Source: Orenia metallireducens (lineage in GTDB: Bacteria > Bacillota > Halanaerobiia > Halobacteroidales > Halobacteroidaceae). Taken from it: a stretch of 64,000 nucleotides of DNA. The stretch lies in contig NZ_PVNB01000011.1 of the NCBI RefSeq assembly GCF_003001995.1, forward strand, positions 1 through 64,000. Direction: 5' to 3'. How positions within the stretch are numbered: the first letter of the stretch is position 1; every line of letters starts with the position of its first letter. The notes beneath the pieces were generated by a model. It had not been told where the DNA came from. It saw nothing but the letters and a program-made list of their open reading frames with translations, and made no database searches. Positions 10,970-20,084 of the stretch are shown here, one piece after another. The position numbers and the translations under genes are program-made.

Positions 10970-11758
10970 ATGTTTGAATTTGGGAAGAGAACTTATATTA
11001 TGGGGATTTTAAATGTTACACCTGATAGCTTCTCTGATGGAGGAGACTATTTTAATATTGAGGATGCAGTTTCTCGTGCCCAAGAGATGGTTGAGCAAGG
11101 GGCAGATATTATCGATATTGGAGCTGAATCCACTAGACCAGGGGCAGAGAAGGTATCAACAGAAGAGGAGATTAGGAGATTAAAGCCTGTAATTAGGGCT
11201 ATTAAAGATAAGGTTGATGTTCCAATCTCTATTGATACCTATAAGCCAGAGGTGGCTCAGGCAGTTTTGGAGATGGGTGTGGATATAATCAATGATATCT
11301 GGGGCTTGCAGTGGGATGGAAAGATGGCTAAGGTAGTAGCTGATTATGAGGTTCCAGTGATAATCATGTATAATGGTCGGGATAATCAAGAGCGTACTGA
11401 TATTATGGAAGCAATGATTGATTTTCTAAATAAGAGTATTAAACTGGCTAAAGAGGCTGGGGTTAAAGATAATAATATAATCTTAGACCCAGGGTTAGGT
11501 TTTGGGACTACTCAAGCAGAGAATTTAGAGATTATGAGAAATCTAGTAAAATTAAAGGGGTTGGGCTATCCACTTTTACTTGGTGCCTCCAGAAAGAGGA
11601 TGATAGGTCGTATCTTGGACTTGCCACCCAAAGAGAGGGTAGAAGGTACAGTGGCTACCACTGTAATGGCAATTATGCAAGGGATAGATATAGTTAGAGT
11701 CCATGATGTACAAGAGAATTTAAGGGCAGCAAAGGTAACAGATGCGATAGTGAGATAA
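10970..11758 (+). CDS. folP: Dihydropteroate synthase
   Basis: Condenses p-aminobenzoate with hydroxymethyl-dihydropterin diphosphate, the target of sulfonamides. TIM barrel of about 262 aa with NVTPDSFSDGG (pterin/diphosphate site), DIGAESTRPG, and the C-terminal GASRKRMIG and VRVHDVQE motifs. I choose the ATG at 10970 over the GTG at 10961 because AAAGGGG (10955-10961) overlaps that GTG but is 8 nt from the ATG. It is separated from folE by a repeat-filled gap. Confidence 0.95.
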   Translation: MFEFGKRTYIMGILNVTPDSFSDGGDYFNIEDAVSRAQEMVEQGADIIDIGAESTRPGAEKVSTEEEIRRLKPVIRAIKDKVDVPISIDTYKPEVAQAVLEMGVDIINDIWGLQWDGKMAKVVADYEVPVIIMYNGRDNQERTDIMEAMIDFLNKSIKLAKEAGVKDNNIILDPGLGFGTTQAENLEIMRNLVKLKGLGYPLLLGASRKRMIGRILDLPPKERVEGTVATTVMAIMQGIDIVRVHDVQENLRAAKVTDAIVR

Positions 11759-11837
11759 CAGTTAACAGTTTATAGTTGATAGTGAATAGTGTATAGTTAA
11801 AAAAATAAAATTAGATTTAGTGGAGAGTAAAGGATAG

Positions 11838-11912
11838 TCTGAGTTTGAGTTTAAGTCAACTATTAAAGATAACTGTTTTCAGAACGTACTTAGACTCAAA
11901 TTTAAACTTATG
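11838..11912 (+). repeat. Intergenic imperfect inverted repeat
   Basis: GTTTGAGTTTAAGT-type words on the left face TTAGACTCAAATTTAAACTTA on the right. Similar word pairs occur at 25437-25512, 46664-46745 and 51120-51155. The folP-folB gap (11759-11933) otherwise holds only short repeats of the type ATAGTTGATAGTGAATAGT. Confidence 0.55.
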
Positions 11913-11933
11913 CTTAATTGAGGGAGTGAGATT

Positions 11934-12296
11934 ATGGATAAGATTATTCTAAATGATTTATCTTTTTATGGCTATCATGGAGCATTGGTAGAGGAGAATA
12001 GGTTGGGGCAGAAGTTCTTTATAGATTTGGAGTTATATTTAGATTTAGAATCTGCTGGAAAGAGTGATGATCTGAATCAATCGGTCAGTTATGCTCTTGT
12101 TTATGAAGTAGTTAAGGGGATATGTGAAGAGGAGCGATATCAACTGATTGAGGCATTAGCTGAAAAGATAGCTGATAGAATTTTGGAGGAATTTACAAAA
12201 GTTGAAGAGATAATGGTTAGAGTCAAGAAACCAGAAGCTCCCATTCCAGGAATCTTTGACCATGTAGGAGTTGAAATCTTTAGAGGAAGGAATTAA
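11934..12296 (+). CDS. folB: Dihydroneopterin aldolase
   Basis: Cleaves dihydroneopterin to 6-hydroxymethyl-dihydropterin and glycolaldehyde. 120 aa, full length. The N-terminal LSFYGYHGALVEEN carries the family Tyr, His and Glu, and RVKKPEAPIPG supplies the catalytic Lys. AGGGAGTGAG precedes the ATG by a short spacer. It sits between folP and folK in the usual order for this pathway. Confidence 0.95.
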   Translation: MDKIILNDLSFYGYHGALVEENRLGQKFFIDLELYLDLESAGKSDDLNQSVSYALVYEVVKGICEEERYQLIEALAEKIADRILEEFTKVEEIMVRVKKPEAPIPGIFDHVGVEIFRGRN

Positions 12297-12320
12297 TAAT
12301 GACTAAAGGGGAGTTTTAAG

Positions 12321-12809
12321 ATGAATATTGTATATTTAGGCTTAGGTACTAATCTAGGTGATAGAGAAGAGAATTTAAAGCAGGCAATCGATTTGATTAA
12401 AGATTTTTCTAAAACTGATTTACTAGAGGTATCCAAGGTTTATGAAACTGAGCCTTGGGGGTATAATAAGCAAGATAGCTTCTTAAATTTATGTTTAAAG
12501 CTAAAAACTGAATTATCTCCTCAAGAATTATTAGAGAATTGTCAGTCGGTTGAAGCTAAGCTTAAACGTAAAAGGCTAGTAAAGTGGGGACCAAGGACGA
12601 TAGATGTCGATATTTTATTATATGGTGATTTAGATATGCAGACCGATGATTTGATTATTCCCCATCCTCGAATTGCAGAAAGGGCCTTTGTACTAATTCC
12701 TCTAGCTGATTTAGATGAGAGTTTAGTTATAGATGGAAAGTATATTGTTGATTTGATAGTGGGGTTAGGTGAAAATGGAGTTGAAAAATATAAAAATTCT
12801 GTGATATAA
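12321..12809 (+). CDS. folK: Hydroxymethyl-dihydropterin diphosphokinase
   Basis: Transfers diphosphate from ATP to 6-hydroxymethyl-dihydropterin, feeding FolP. 162 aa with YLGLGTNLGDREENL at the start, VYETEPWGYN in the middle, and the catalytic WGPRTIDVDILLYG with the two metal-binding Asp residues, then IPHPRIAERAFVLIPL. AAGGGGAG lies just before the ATG. Last gene of the folate operon. No strong terminator is seen before the next gene. Confidence 0.95.
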   Translation: MNIVYLGLGTNLGDREENLKQAIDLIKDFSKTDLLEVSKVYETEPWGYNKQDSFLNLCLKLKTELSPQELLENCQSVEAKLKRKRLVKWGPRTIDVDILLYGDLDMQTDDLIIPHPRIAERAFVLIPLADLDESLVIDGKYIVDLIVGLGENGVEKYKNSVI

Positions 12810-12904
12810 GATAGGTATTTTGATGATTTACTAAAAATTTAGTATTTTCTGGTCACTTATCACTTGTTACTACAATTTAGCAGCTTATAATTGGAGGAGT
12901 AATA

Positions 12905-13648
12905 ATGGAGATAACACGTATTGGTAGAAGAGGGGTACTCTTTACCTTCTTTTATTTACAGGATACAGGATTTGGAGTAACTACAAATGTCTATGTAATT
13001 AATGCCAAAAATTATGTTTTTGTCTGTGATACCTTCTTAGGACCAGAATCGATGAAAGAGGTTAAACGATATATTGAGATGAATTTTAGGAATAAGCCGA
13101 TTATAGTCTTTAATTCTCATTATGATTGGGATCATATCTGGGGAAATTGTACCTTTGATACTAACTTAATCCTATCTCATGAATTATGTCGAAATAATAT
13201 AATTGATAAAGCTAAGCAGGAGCTAGAGGTCTACTCAGAGTATAGAATGGGTGAGGTCAATATAATTCCTCCAACCAATACTTTTAGTGATGAGCTGACT
13301 TTTTATGAGGAAGGGGTTAAATTTTTTTATAGCCCTGGTCACACTAAAGGTTCTGCTAGTTGTGTCGATTTGATAGAGGGAGTATTGTTTGCTGGTGATA
13401 ATTTAGAGGCACCAATACCTTATTTGCAGGATAAGGATATTAAGAGCTACCAAAAGACTTTAGAGAAGTATCAGAAATTAGAGGTTATTACTGTGATTCC
13501 AGGTCATGGTGAAATAAGTGACAAATCTCTAATTGAGGATAATTTGGAGTATATTATTAGTTTAATCAATAATGAAACTGAAGGGTATCTAGATTCCAAA
13601 TATAAGAAGATTCATTTAGAGAATTTAAGGTTATTAGGCAAGCTATAA
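12905..13648 (+). CDS. Metallo-beta-lactamase-fold hydrolase with variant metal motif
   Basis: 247-aa protein of the metallo-beta-lactamase superfamily. The usual HxHxDH is HYDWDH here (residues 72-77), so the second His is Asp74. Further family motifs are SPGHTKGSASCVD, FAGDN and VIPGHGE. The substitution may change metal binding or substrate. I cannot name a substrate. A GGAGGAG site precedes the ATG. It lies alone after the folate operon and before its own terminator, so it need not be linked to folate. Confidence 0.85.
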   Translation: MEITRIGRRGVLFTFFYLQDTGFGVTTNVYVINAKNYVFVCDTFLGPESMKEVKRYIEMNFRNKPIIVFNSHYDWDHIWGNCTFDTNLILSHELCRNNIIDKAKQELEVYSEYRMGEVNIIPPTNTFSDELTFYEEGVKFFYSPGHTKGSASCVDLIEGVLFAGDNLEAPIPYLQDKDIKSYQKTLEKYQKLEVITVIPGHGEISDKSLIEDNLEYIISLINNETEGYLDSKYKKIHLENLRLLGKL

Positions 13649-13712
13649 TTTATATATTTTAGAGTTGAATATCTGTTTTTAAAAATATTTCTATACGATA
13701 TACTATTATTAG

Positions 13713-13738
13713 AGGCAAACTCAGGTTTGTCTTTTTTT
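13713..13738 (+). terminator. Terminator after the metallo-hydrolase gene
   Basis: AGGCAAAC pairs with GTTTGTCT (one G-T pair) over a TCAG loop, followed by seven T residues. Confidence 0.85.
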
Positions 13739-13867
13739 ATTATTAATTATTAGACAAGTTTACTCTAGATGGATATAATGTAAATGATTGATATTGTCTT
13801 TTTTGATTTAATCATAAAATATAGACTTATCAATCTAAATTTAAATACAAGAATATATGGGGAGATT

Positions 13868-13962
13868 GCGACAGTTTTTACTTTGGCGATTAGAGTTTAG
13901 ATGGTTAGGTGATTGGCTTTTCTTAACCTCTAACCACCTATCTTTTAAAGGTCGCTTTTTTA
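13868..13962 (+). promoter_or_regulatory. Structured leader with terminator upstream of the exporter operon
   Basis: GCGAC (13868-13872) can pair with GTCGC (13951-13955), which is followed at once by six T. Enclosed are two mutually exclusive stems: GGTTAG (13904-13909) with CTAACC (13930-13935), or TAGGTG with CACCTA. This looks like a cis-acting attenuator or riboswitch-like element ahead of the ABC permease gene. It matches no riboswitch class that I recognise. The rest of the 13739-14030 gap is plain AT-rich DNA. Confidence 0.5.
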
Positions 13963-14030
13963 TATAAAGCCTAAGCTTCATATATCTATAGCAATCTTTA
14001 TACTTTATTTTTATTAGAGGAGGTGTAAGA

Positions 14031-16529
14031 GTGGGAATACTATTAAAATTCACATTGAAGAATATCAGAGAGAAGAAGTTTAGAACCTTTCTGATTCTCT
14101 TTTCAATCGCACTATCTTCAGCATTATTCTTTGCTTCTTTGGCTATTTCTAGTACAGTAGAGAAGATGCAGATAGAACGTTTGAAGAAGTATTTTGGTAC
14201 AGCAGAGATTATGATCTATGCTAACCATAGATCACCTTCAGATTTCTTCTATGCTTACCAAGCAGAGCAATTGAAAGATAAATTTGAATACGTTGTAGGT
14301 ACTATGGATATGAGTTCCTCATATAATTACTCTAAACATCAGAAGGTCAATATTGATTTGCAGGGCTATGAATTAGATGATTTGCAGAAGATGAATCCGA
14401 TTATTATAGAAGAAAAGGCTGAGTTAGAGCCTTTTGTAGGGAATAAATTGATTGTTGGGAGAGCTGATGCCAATAAATATGGTCTAGCCTTAGGTGACAA
14501 AATAGATTTGGAGGTAAATAATGAGAAATATCGCTTTATAGTATCGGCAATTGCGGTATCTCAAGGGCTATTTAGACCAGGAGGTCAGAATATTAGGGCA
14601 GTTGTTCCTAGAAAGAAGTTGGCTAAACTCTATGATGCTAGAGGTAGAGTTTCGCAGATCTATCTAAAAACTAAAGAAGGTATTGGTGTAGATGAGGCAA
14701 TTAAGAGCTTATCTGAAAAGTATCATAGATATACTGTTAGAAAGACTGTAACCAGAGCTCAAATTAAGGAATATAGCAAGAGTACTACAGCTCCGTTTAT
14801 GATGATGCTACCCTTAGTTATCTTCATCAGTATCTTTATTATCTATACTTCCTTTAAGGTAATTACTATGGAGAGGTTACCGATGATAGGGACTTTTAGG
14901 AGTATAGGTGCCACCAAAAAGATGACCAATCTATTATTATTGCTAGAGAGCTTTATGTATGGAATTATCGGAGGGATACTTGGTTGTGGAATAGGCTTTA
15001 TAATACTTTATGGTATGACCAATGTTTTGGCTAAGAATCCTTGGTCATCAACCAAGCTAAATGCTGAGATGGCCTTTACTTCAACTCAGTTATTATCATC
15101 CTTTTTAATGGCAGTGATTATATCTGTAATCAGTTCATTGATTCCAATTATTAAGGTCTCTAAGATCCCTGTTAAGGATATAGTTCTTAATAATATCGAT
15201 AATAAGTCTAAGAAGAGAAGCTGGAAGCCGATCTTGGGAGTAGGCTTAATAATAATTTCATTAATAATTCCCCGTTTTGTAGCTGGTAAACAGGCTATGT
15301 TGATAGATGTTAGTTGTATGTTACTTGTAGGGGTAGGGATTATTATCTCTATTCCAAGGATTACTAATCTATTTGTAATGGTTTTTGAACGAATATATAC
15401 TTATATTTTTGGTAACGAAGGTATTCTAGCAGCCAAAAATCTCCGTGACAATAAGAATATTATGAATAATATCTCGTTATTGACCATTGGGATTGCTAGT
15501 CTATTGATGATTAATACTTTAAGTCAGAGTGTTGCCATAGAGATAAGTAGTGTATATGGTGATGCCCAGTTTGATATCTTTATGTGGCACCCTAGAGGGG
15601 ATCGGCAATTAGAGCAAAGGTTAAGAGTTGTTGATGGTGTAGAAGAGACTTATGGAAGTTATAAAAAATGGAATGTTCAACTCCTTGAAAGAGACTATAA
15701 AATCAAAACAATCTATGGAGTAGATTTTAAAGAGTACTTCGATTATTGGAACTTTGATGTTAGTAGTGATAAAGAAGAGATAATCAAGGCAATGGAGGAA
15801 GGAAGAAAGATTTTAGTTACCAATATACTTAAGGAAAAGTTAGGGATTAAAGTAGGAGAGTTCCTTACTTTAAAGACTAAACGGGGTAGAAAGAGATATC
15901 AAGTCATTGGTTTTATCGATACCGTAATGCGCGATGGTGATATAGCATTGGTTCCCCAAAATTATCTAAAGGTAGATATGGGGTTGCAGTATTATGGAGA
16001 TATTTATTTAAAAACCTCTAAAGACCCAGAGAAGGTTAAGCAAGCAATTAAAGATAAATTTGCTCGAGATTATATCTGGATTGATACTGTAAAAAGTATT
16101 AAAACTAGAAATATGGAATCAAATAATCAGCTCTTTATTATTCTCAAAGGGTTCTCTTTAATAGCAATGATTATAGGTGTATTTGGAGTCTTTAATAATT
16201 TTATTGTTAGTTTTATCAGTAGAAAGAGAAGTTTAGCAGTACTTCGTTCTATAGGAATGAGTAAAGGGCAGGTCATTAAGATGATATTGATAGAGACGAT
16301 GACTAGTGGTTTGATCGGTGGCTTAGTTGGAATCTTTGGTGGGTGGATGTTTATAGAGATAGTAAAGTTTGTTCTTAAAGCTAATAACACTAGTCTAAAG
16401 ATGCACTATTCTCCTACTATGTTTATTACAGCAGTAATGTTAGGAGTGGTTATATCGGTAGTAGCTTCTATCAGCCCTGCTCTAAGATCTTCAAAATTAA
16501 ATATTATTGAAGCTATTAAATATGAATAA
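14031..16529 (+). CDS. ABC transporter permease, FtsX/MacB type
   Basis: 832-aa membrane protein with two FtsX-like permease modules. The first membrane helix is at residues about 17-37, followed by a large extracytoplasmic domain. Transmembrane clusters lie near 260-375 and 395-455. A second extracytoplasmic domain and a C-terminal FtsX module (about 695-820) with the end SPALRSSKLNIIEAIKYE follow. The architecture fits exporters or lipoprotein translocators rather than nutrient importers. GTG start after GAGGAGGTG. It heads an operon with ATPase, lipoprotein adaptor and TolC-like channel. Confidence 0.9.
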   Translation: MGILLKFTLKNIREKKFRTFLILFSIALSSALFFASLAISSTVEKMQIERLKKYFGTAEIMIYANHRSPSDFFYAYQAEQLKDKFEYVVGTMDMSSSYNYSKHQKVNIDLQGYELDDLQKMNPIIIEEKAELEPFVGNKLIVGRADANKYGLALGDKIDLEVNNEKYRFIVSAIAVSQGLFRPGGQNIRAVVPRKKLAKLYDARGRVSQIYLKTKEGIGVDEAIKSLSEKYHRYTVRKTVTRAQIKEYSKSTTAPFMMMLPLVIFISIFIIYTSFKVITMERLPMIGTFRSIGATKKMTNLLLLLESFMYGIIGGILGCGIGFIILYGMTNVLAKNPWSSTKLNAEMAFTSTQLLSSFLMAVIISVISSLIPIIKVSKIPVKDIVLNNIDNKSKKRSWKPILGVGLIIISLIIPRFVAGKQAMLIDVSCMLLVGVGIIISIPRITNLFVMVFERIYTYIFGNEGILAAKNLRDNKNIMNNISLLTIGIASLLMINTLSQSVAIEISSVYGDAQFDIFMWHPRGDRQLEQRLRVVDGVEETYGSYKKWNVQLLERDYKIKTIYGVDFKEYFDYWNFDVSSDKEEIIKAMEEGRKILVTNILKEKLGIKVGEFLTLKTKRGRKRYQVIGFIDTVMRDGDIALVPQNYLKVDMGLQYYGDIYLKTSKDPEKVKQAIKDKFARDYIWIDTVKSIKTRNMESNNQLFIILKGFSLIAMIIGVFGVFNNFIVSFISRKRSLAVLRSIGMSKGQVIKMILIETMTSGLIGGLVGIFGGWMFIEIVKFVLKANNTSLKMHYSPTMFITAVMLGVVISVVASISPALRSSKLNIIEAIKYE

Positions 16530-16566
16530 CTAGGCTATTAGCTCAAATGAAAGGAGGACTATATTC

Positions 16567-17232
16567 ATGATTGAAACTACTAACTTATATAAGAATTTCA
16601 AACTGGGAGAATTAGAGGTAGAGGTATTGAAGGATATTAACTTGATTATTGAAGAAGGGGAGTTTGTCTCTATTATGGGGCCTTCAGGTTCAGGAAAGAG
16701 TACCCTTCTGTATTTATTAGGTGGATTAGATAAGCCCAGTTCTGGGAGTATCAAGGTCAATGGTAAAGAGTTGGCTGTAATGAAGGATAAAGAAGAGAGT
16801 ATCATGAGAAGAAGGGAGCTGGGTTTTGTATTTCAATTTTATAACTTAATTCCTAACCTCAATGTAGAAGAGAACGTTCTCTTGCCTATCTTGCTTGATG
16901 GTAAAGCGATGAAGGAACATCAAGGTGATTTAGATGAGATATTGGAGATTGTAGGTTTAAGTGACCGAAGAAAGCATACCCCAAGGGAGCTTTCAGGGGG
17001 GCAACAGCAGAGGGTGGCTATTGCTCGAGCTTTGATTAATAAGCCTGAAGTTATCTTAGCTGATGAGCCTATTGGAAACCTTGATAGTAAGACAGGAATG
17101 GAGATTATGGAGCTATTTAAAAGGATTAATCAGGAGCAGAACAAGACAGTTGTACAGGTAACTCACTCTGAAAGATCTGCTGAATATGGAACGAGAATTA
17201 TAAGGTTAAAAGATGGAAAGGTGTGTGAATGA
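16567..17232 (+). CDS. ABC transporter ATP-binding protein, LolD/MacB type
   Basis: 221-aa ATPase that powers the permease encoded just upstream. Walker A is GPSGSGKST (about residues 38-46), signature [15 protein letters not shown], Walker [14 protein letters not shown], and the switch His is in QVTHSE. This is the MacB/LolD subfamily pattern. AAAGGAGG precedes the ATG. The stop overlaps the adaptor gene in an ATGA arrangement. Confidence 0.95.
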   Translation: MIETTNLYKNFKLGELEVEVLKDINLIIEEGEFVSIMGPSGSGKSTLLYLLGGLDKPSSGSIKVNGKELAVMKDKEESIMRRRELGFVFQFYNLIPNLNVEENVLLPILLDGKAMKEHQGDLDEILEIVGLSDRRKHTPRELSGGQQQRVAIARALINKPEVILADEPIGNLDSKTGMEIMELFKRINQEQNKTVVQVTHSERSAEYGTRIIRLKDGKVCE

Positions 17233-18458
17233 TGAAGGTAGTTACTAAGAATACTTTAATTTTGGCAATGATAATTCTATTTACAGTAACTATAGTGGGT
17301 TGTGGTGATAAAAAAGCCCAAGAAGTGACGGCACCAGTAACTAAGCCAGCTAAAGAGAATGTCATAGATACAATAGAAGCCTTTGGTAAAGTAAAGATCA
17401 AGGAAGAAAGGACTATTGGGCTAGATTTCTCTGCTAGAGTTGATCACGTTAATGTAGTAGAAGGGCAGAAGGTTAATAAAGGGGATGTACTCCTTACTTT
17501 AAGTTTAACGGAAATGATGGAGAAGTTAGAGAATAAGAGGGAAGCACTGGAGCTTGCTAAAAAGGAGCTAGAATCTATTAAAGAGCAGTCTGAGATAAAT
17601 ATTAGAGACTTGCAAGCTCAATTAAAGACTCAAGAGTCTTTATATCAACAGGATAAAGAGAAGCTGACTAGAAAAAGAAATGAGCTGAAGAACGAAAGTA
17701 GCGCAGATATCCAGAAGTTATTAAGTGAAATTAAATTTGCTAAAAAATTATATCAGCAGGTAAAGAAAGAATTGGCCGATAAAGAGCATTTATTAGCAGT
17801 AGGTGCTATCCCTCAATATGAGTTTGATCAATTTGAGAAGAAGTATGACCAAGAGGATGAAAATCTAGTTAATTTAGAGATTTCATTGAAGAAATTAAAA
17901 GAGGATAAGAGGGATGAGATTGAAAATTTGCAGAAAGAACTTGAGCTAAAGGAGAATAAGATAGTTTCTTTGAAGTTATCTTTGAAAGAGAATCGCTCTA
18001 TGTTGGAGAAGGACTCTTTGGCTAAAAAGATTGAGATTAAGAATTTAGAGAGTGATATTAAGGTTTTAGAGGATAAACTATTTGCTAAGAGTTATTTAGC
18101 AGGAGATAAGGTAGTAGTAGATATAGACCATGGTGTTGTTCATAATCTTGAGGTAGTAGATGGTGATATAATCGGTAGTGATTATAAGGATAAGCTATTG
18201 GATATTATGGATTTATCTACAGTGATGGTAGAGGCAGAGGTTCCAGAAGAGTTCATTAAAGATATCAAGGTAGGGGCTGAAGCTACTATTGTACCTTTAG
18301 CAGACTCTAAGAGGAAGTACCATGGTAAGGTGATGAGAATTTCAAATATGGCTATTAAGGATGGGGGAGAGACTATAGTACTTATTGAAGTCTCTATAGA
18401 TGATTATGATGACTTTTTATTACCAAACTTCAATGTAGATGTAGAGATAGTTAAATAG
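17229..18458 (+). CDS. Periplasmic adaptor lipoprotein of the export system (HlyD/MacA type)
   Basis: 409 aa. A lipoprotein signal ends in the lipobox IVGC near residue 25, so the protein is membrane anchored on the outside. A lipoyl-like half motif (VDHVNVVEGQKVNKGD) is followed by a very long Lys/Glu-rich coiled coil at about residues 95-285, then a beta-barrel segment (VEAEVPEEFI, GAEATIVP). This is the layout of membrane fusion proteins that bridge an inner-membrane pump to a TolC channel. The two ATG codons at 17229 and 17232 are both possible starts. Confidence 0.9.
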   Translation: MMKVVTKNTLILAMIILFTVTIVGCGDKKAQEVTAPVTKPAKENVIDTIEAFGKVKIKEERTIGLDFSARVDHVNVVEGQKVNKGDVLLTLSLTEMMEKLENKREALELAKKELESIKEQSEINIRDLQAQLKTQESLYQQDKEKLTRKRNELKNESSADIQKLLSEIKFAKKLYQQVKKELADKEHLLAVGAIPQYEFDQFEKKYDQEDENLVNLEISLKKLKEDKRDEIENLQKELELKENKIVSLKLSLKENRSMLEKDSLAKKIEIKNLESDIKVLEDKLFAKSYLAGDKVVVDIDHGVVHNLEVVDGDIIGSDYKDKLLDIMDLSTVMVEAEVPEEFIKDIKVGAEATIVPLADSKRKYHGKVMRISNMAIKDGGETIVLIEVSIDDYDDFLLPNFNVDVEIVK

Positions 18459-18575
18459 AGATTTTAGAATTTATAGTGGATATTTAATTAATTTAGCTTA
18501 ATATACTGCTAACTGAATGTAGTATTAGGAAGGGGGAAGCCATATCAGATGTTTTAGCTGAGATGGCGAAGAATT

Positions 18576-19973
18576 GTGAAGAAGATATTTCTGTTAATAG
18601 TAGTAGTCCTCTTGATGTCCAGTTCTGTATTTGCTAATGATTCTTTAGCGGTTTTAACTTTACAGCATGCCATGGACTTGGCTTTAGATAAGGACACAGA
18701 GTTAGAGGCTCTTCAAAAGTTATATCAAGAGAAGAGAGTAGATTTAGAGTTATATCAAAAGCATTTTGGCAAAGATTTTGAGGTTAATGTAGCAAGTGAT
18801 TATAGTCTCTGGGAGGAAGATGGTGATAAGTGGGATGGCTTAAAAGGAGGAAGTAATGATTTAACTAAGCTTTCTTTGACCAAGAACTTTTCACCTGATG
18901 ATAGCCTGACCCTAAGTCAAAATTTACTGGAGAAGGATAGTAATGATGATTTTGAGTTAGAAGGTAGTAGTGGTAGTTTAACTTATAACCATTATCTATT
19001 AAAGGATTATGACCTTGAAGATGATTATAAGCAGGGGCTGATGAAAAAGAGACGGGCACTTTTAGAAGCAGAGAAGAAGGTCAAGGAGTCAAGAGATGAG
19101 TTAAAGAAAGCGGTTATCGATAAATATTATAAAGTAATTGAGTTGGGAGAAGAGATTAAGGTTAAAGAAGAGTCTTTAAGGAAGAGTCAAGCCACTTTGA
19201 AGATTGTTAGGGCAAGGGTTGAGACAGGTCGAGTTCTTGAACTTGACAAGCAGGAAGCCAAACTTCAAGTAGAAGAGAATGAATTGGATTTAAGACAACT
19301 GAATTCTGAATATAGAGTGGCTTTAAAAGATTTAGCAAGAGAGTTGAAGGTGGACTTATCAGTGCAGGTTCGCTTTGCTGATAGTGAATTGATTTTAGAA
19401 TTTAATACATTAGCAGAAGAAGCTAAGAAGCTAGCTTGTAGTAATGAGTTAGAGATAGATATCTTAAGTTTAAAGCAGAAGAAGGAAGAAGATTTGATTG
19501 ATAAGCTAGAGAAGGATAGAGATTTTGACTTAAAATTACTTGGGGGAGCGGTTTGGGAGAAGGATAATGGTGATTATGAGAGTGATTATCGAGTAGCGAT
19601 GAAGTTAGATTATAGCTTTAATAATTATGATAAGAAAAAACAGAAGCAGGATATTAAGAAGTCTAAAATAGAGTTGACTAGATTGACCAAGGAATTAGAA
19701 GATATTAGAGAGGATATAAGCTTTGATGTTGATTATGCTTTTCTGAAGTTAGAAGATTATCAAGTTAAGATGTCTGTCTATAAGAAGGCTATAGCCAATT
19801 TAGAGGAGAAGTTAAGGATTGCAGATTATAAGTATAAATCTGGTCTGATTTCTATCGATGAATTACTTAGTCAACAGGTTGATTTAGAAGAGAAGAGGGT
19901 TGATTATATTAATAGTTTAGTTAATTATAATAAGCAGGTCTATCAGATTAAAATATTGATGGGAGTTGAGTAG
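18576..19973 (+). CDS. TolC-like outer-membrane channel protein
   Basis: 465 aa with a signal peptide (MKKIFLLIVVVLLMSSSVFA) and the two long coiled-coil regions of the outer-membrane efflux protein family, about residues 150-230 and 355-430, e.g. LEEKLRIADYKYKSGLISID. It completes a permease-ATPase-adaptor-channel set. Start is GTG at 18576. No good ribosome binding site precedes it, and AGGAAGGGGG at about 18528 is too far away. Presence of this family implies a diderm envelope. Confidence 0.85.
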   Translation: MKKIFLLIVVVLLMSSSVFANDSLAVLTLQHAMDLALDKDTELEALQKLYQEKRVDLELYQKHFGKDFEVNVASDYSLWEEDGDKWDGLKGGSNDLTKLSLTKNFSPDDSLTLSQNLLEKDSNDDFELEGSSGSLTYNHYLLKDYDLEDDYKQGLMKKRRALLEAEKKVKESRDELKKAVIDKYYKVIELGEEIKVKEESLRKSQATLKIVRARVETGRVLELDKQEAKLQVEENELDLRQLNSEYRVALKDLARELKVDLSVQVRFADSELILEFNTLAEEAKKLACSNELEIDILSLKQKKEEDLIDKLEKDRDFDLKLLGGAVWEKDNGDYESDYRVAMKLDYSFNNYDKKKQKQDIKKSKIELTRLTKELEDIREDISFDVDYAFLKLEDYQVKMSVYKKAIANLEEKLRIADYKYKSGLISIDELLSQQVDLEEKRVDYINSLVNYNKQVYQIKILMGVE

Positions 19974-20084
19974 AAAGTAATACAAAGAGTTATCCAATGG
20001 TTTTAATGGATAAACTTGCTGGAAGGAAGAAGGGCTTTAAGCTAGAAATCTATTAATGGAGTTTAATATATAGAGGTGACTTTG

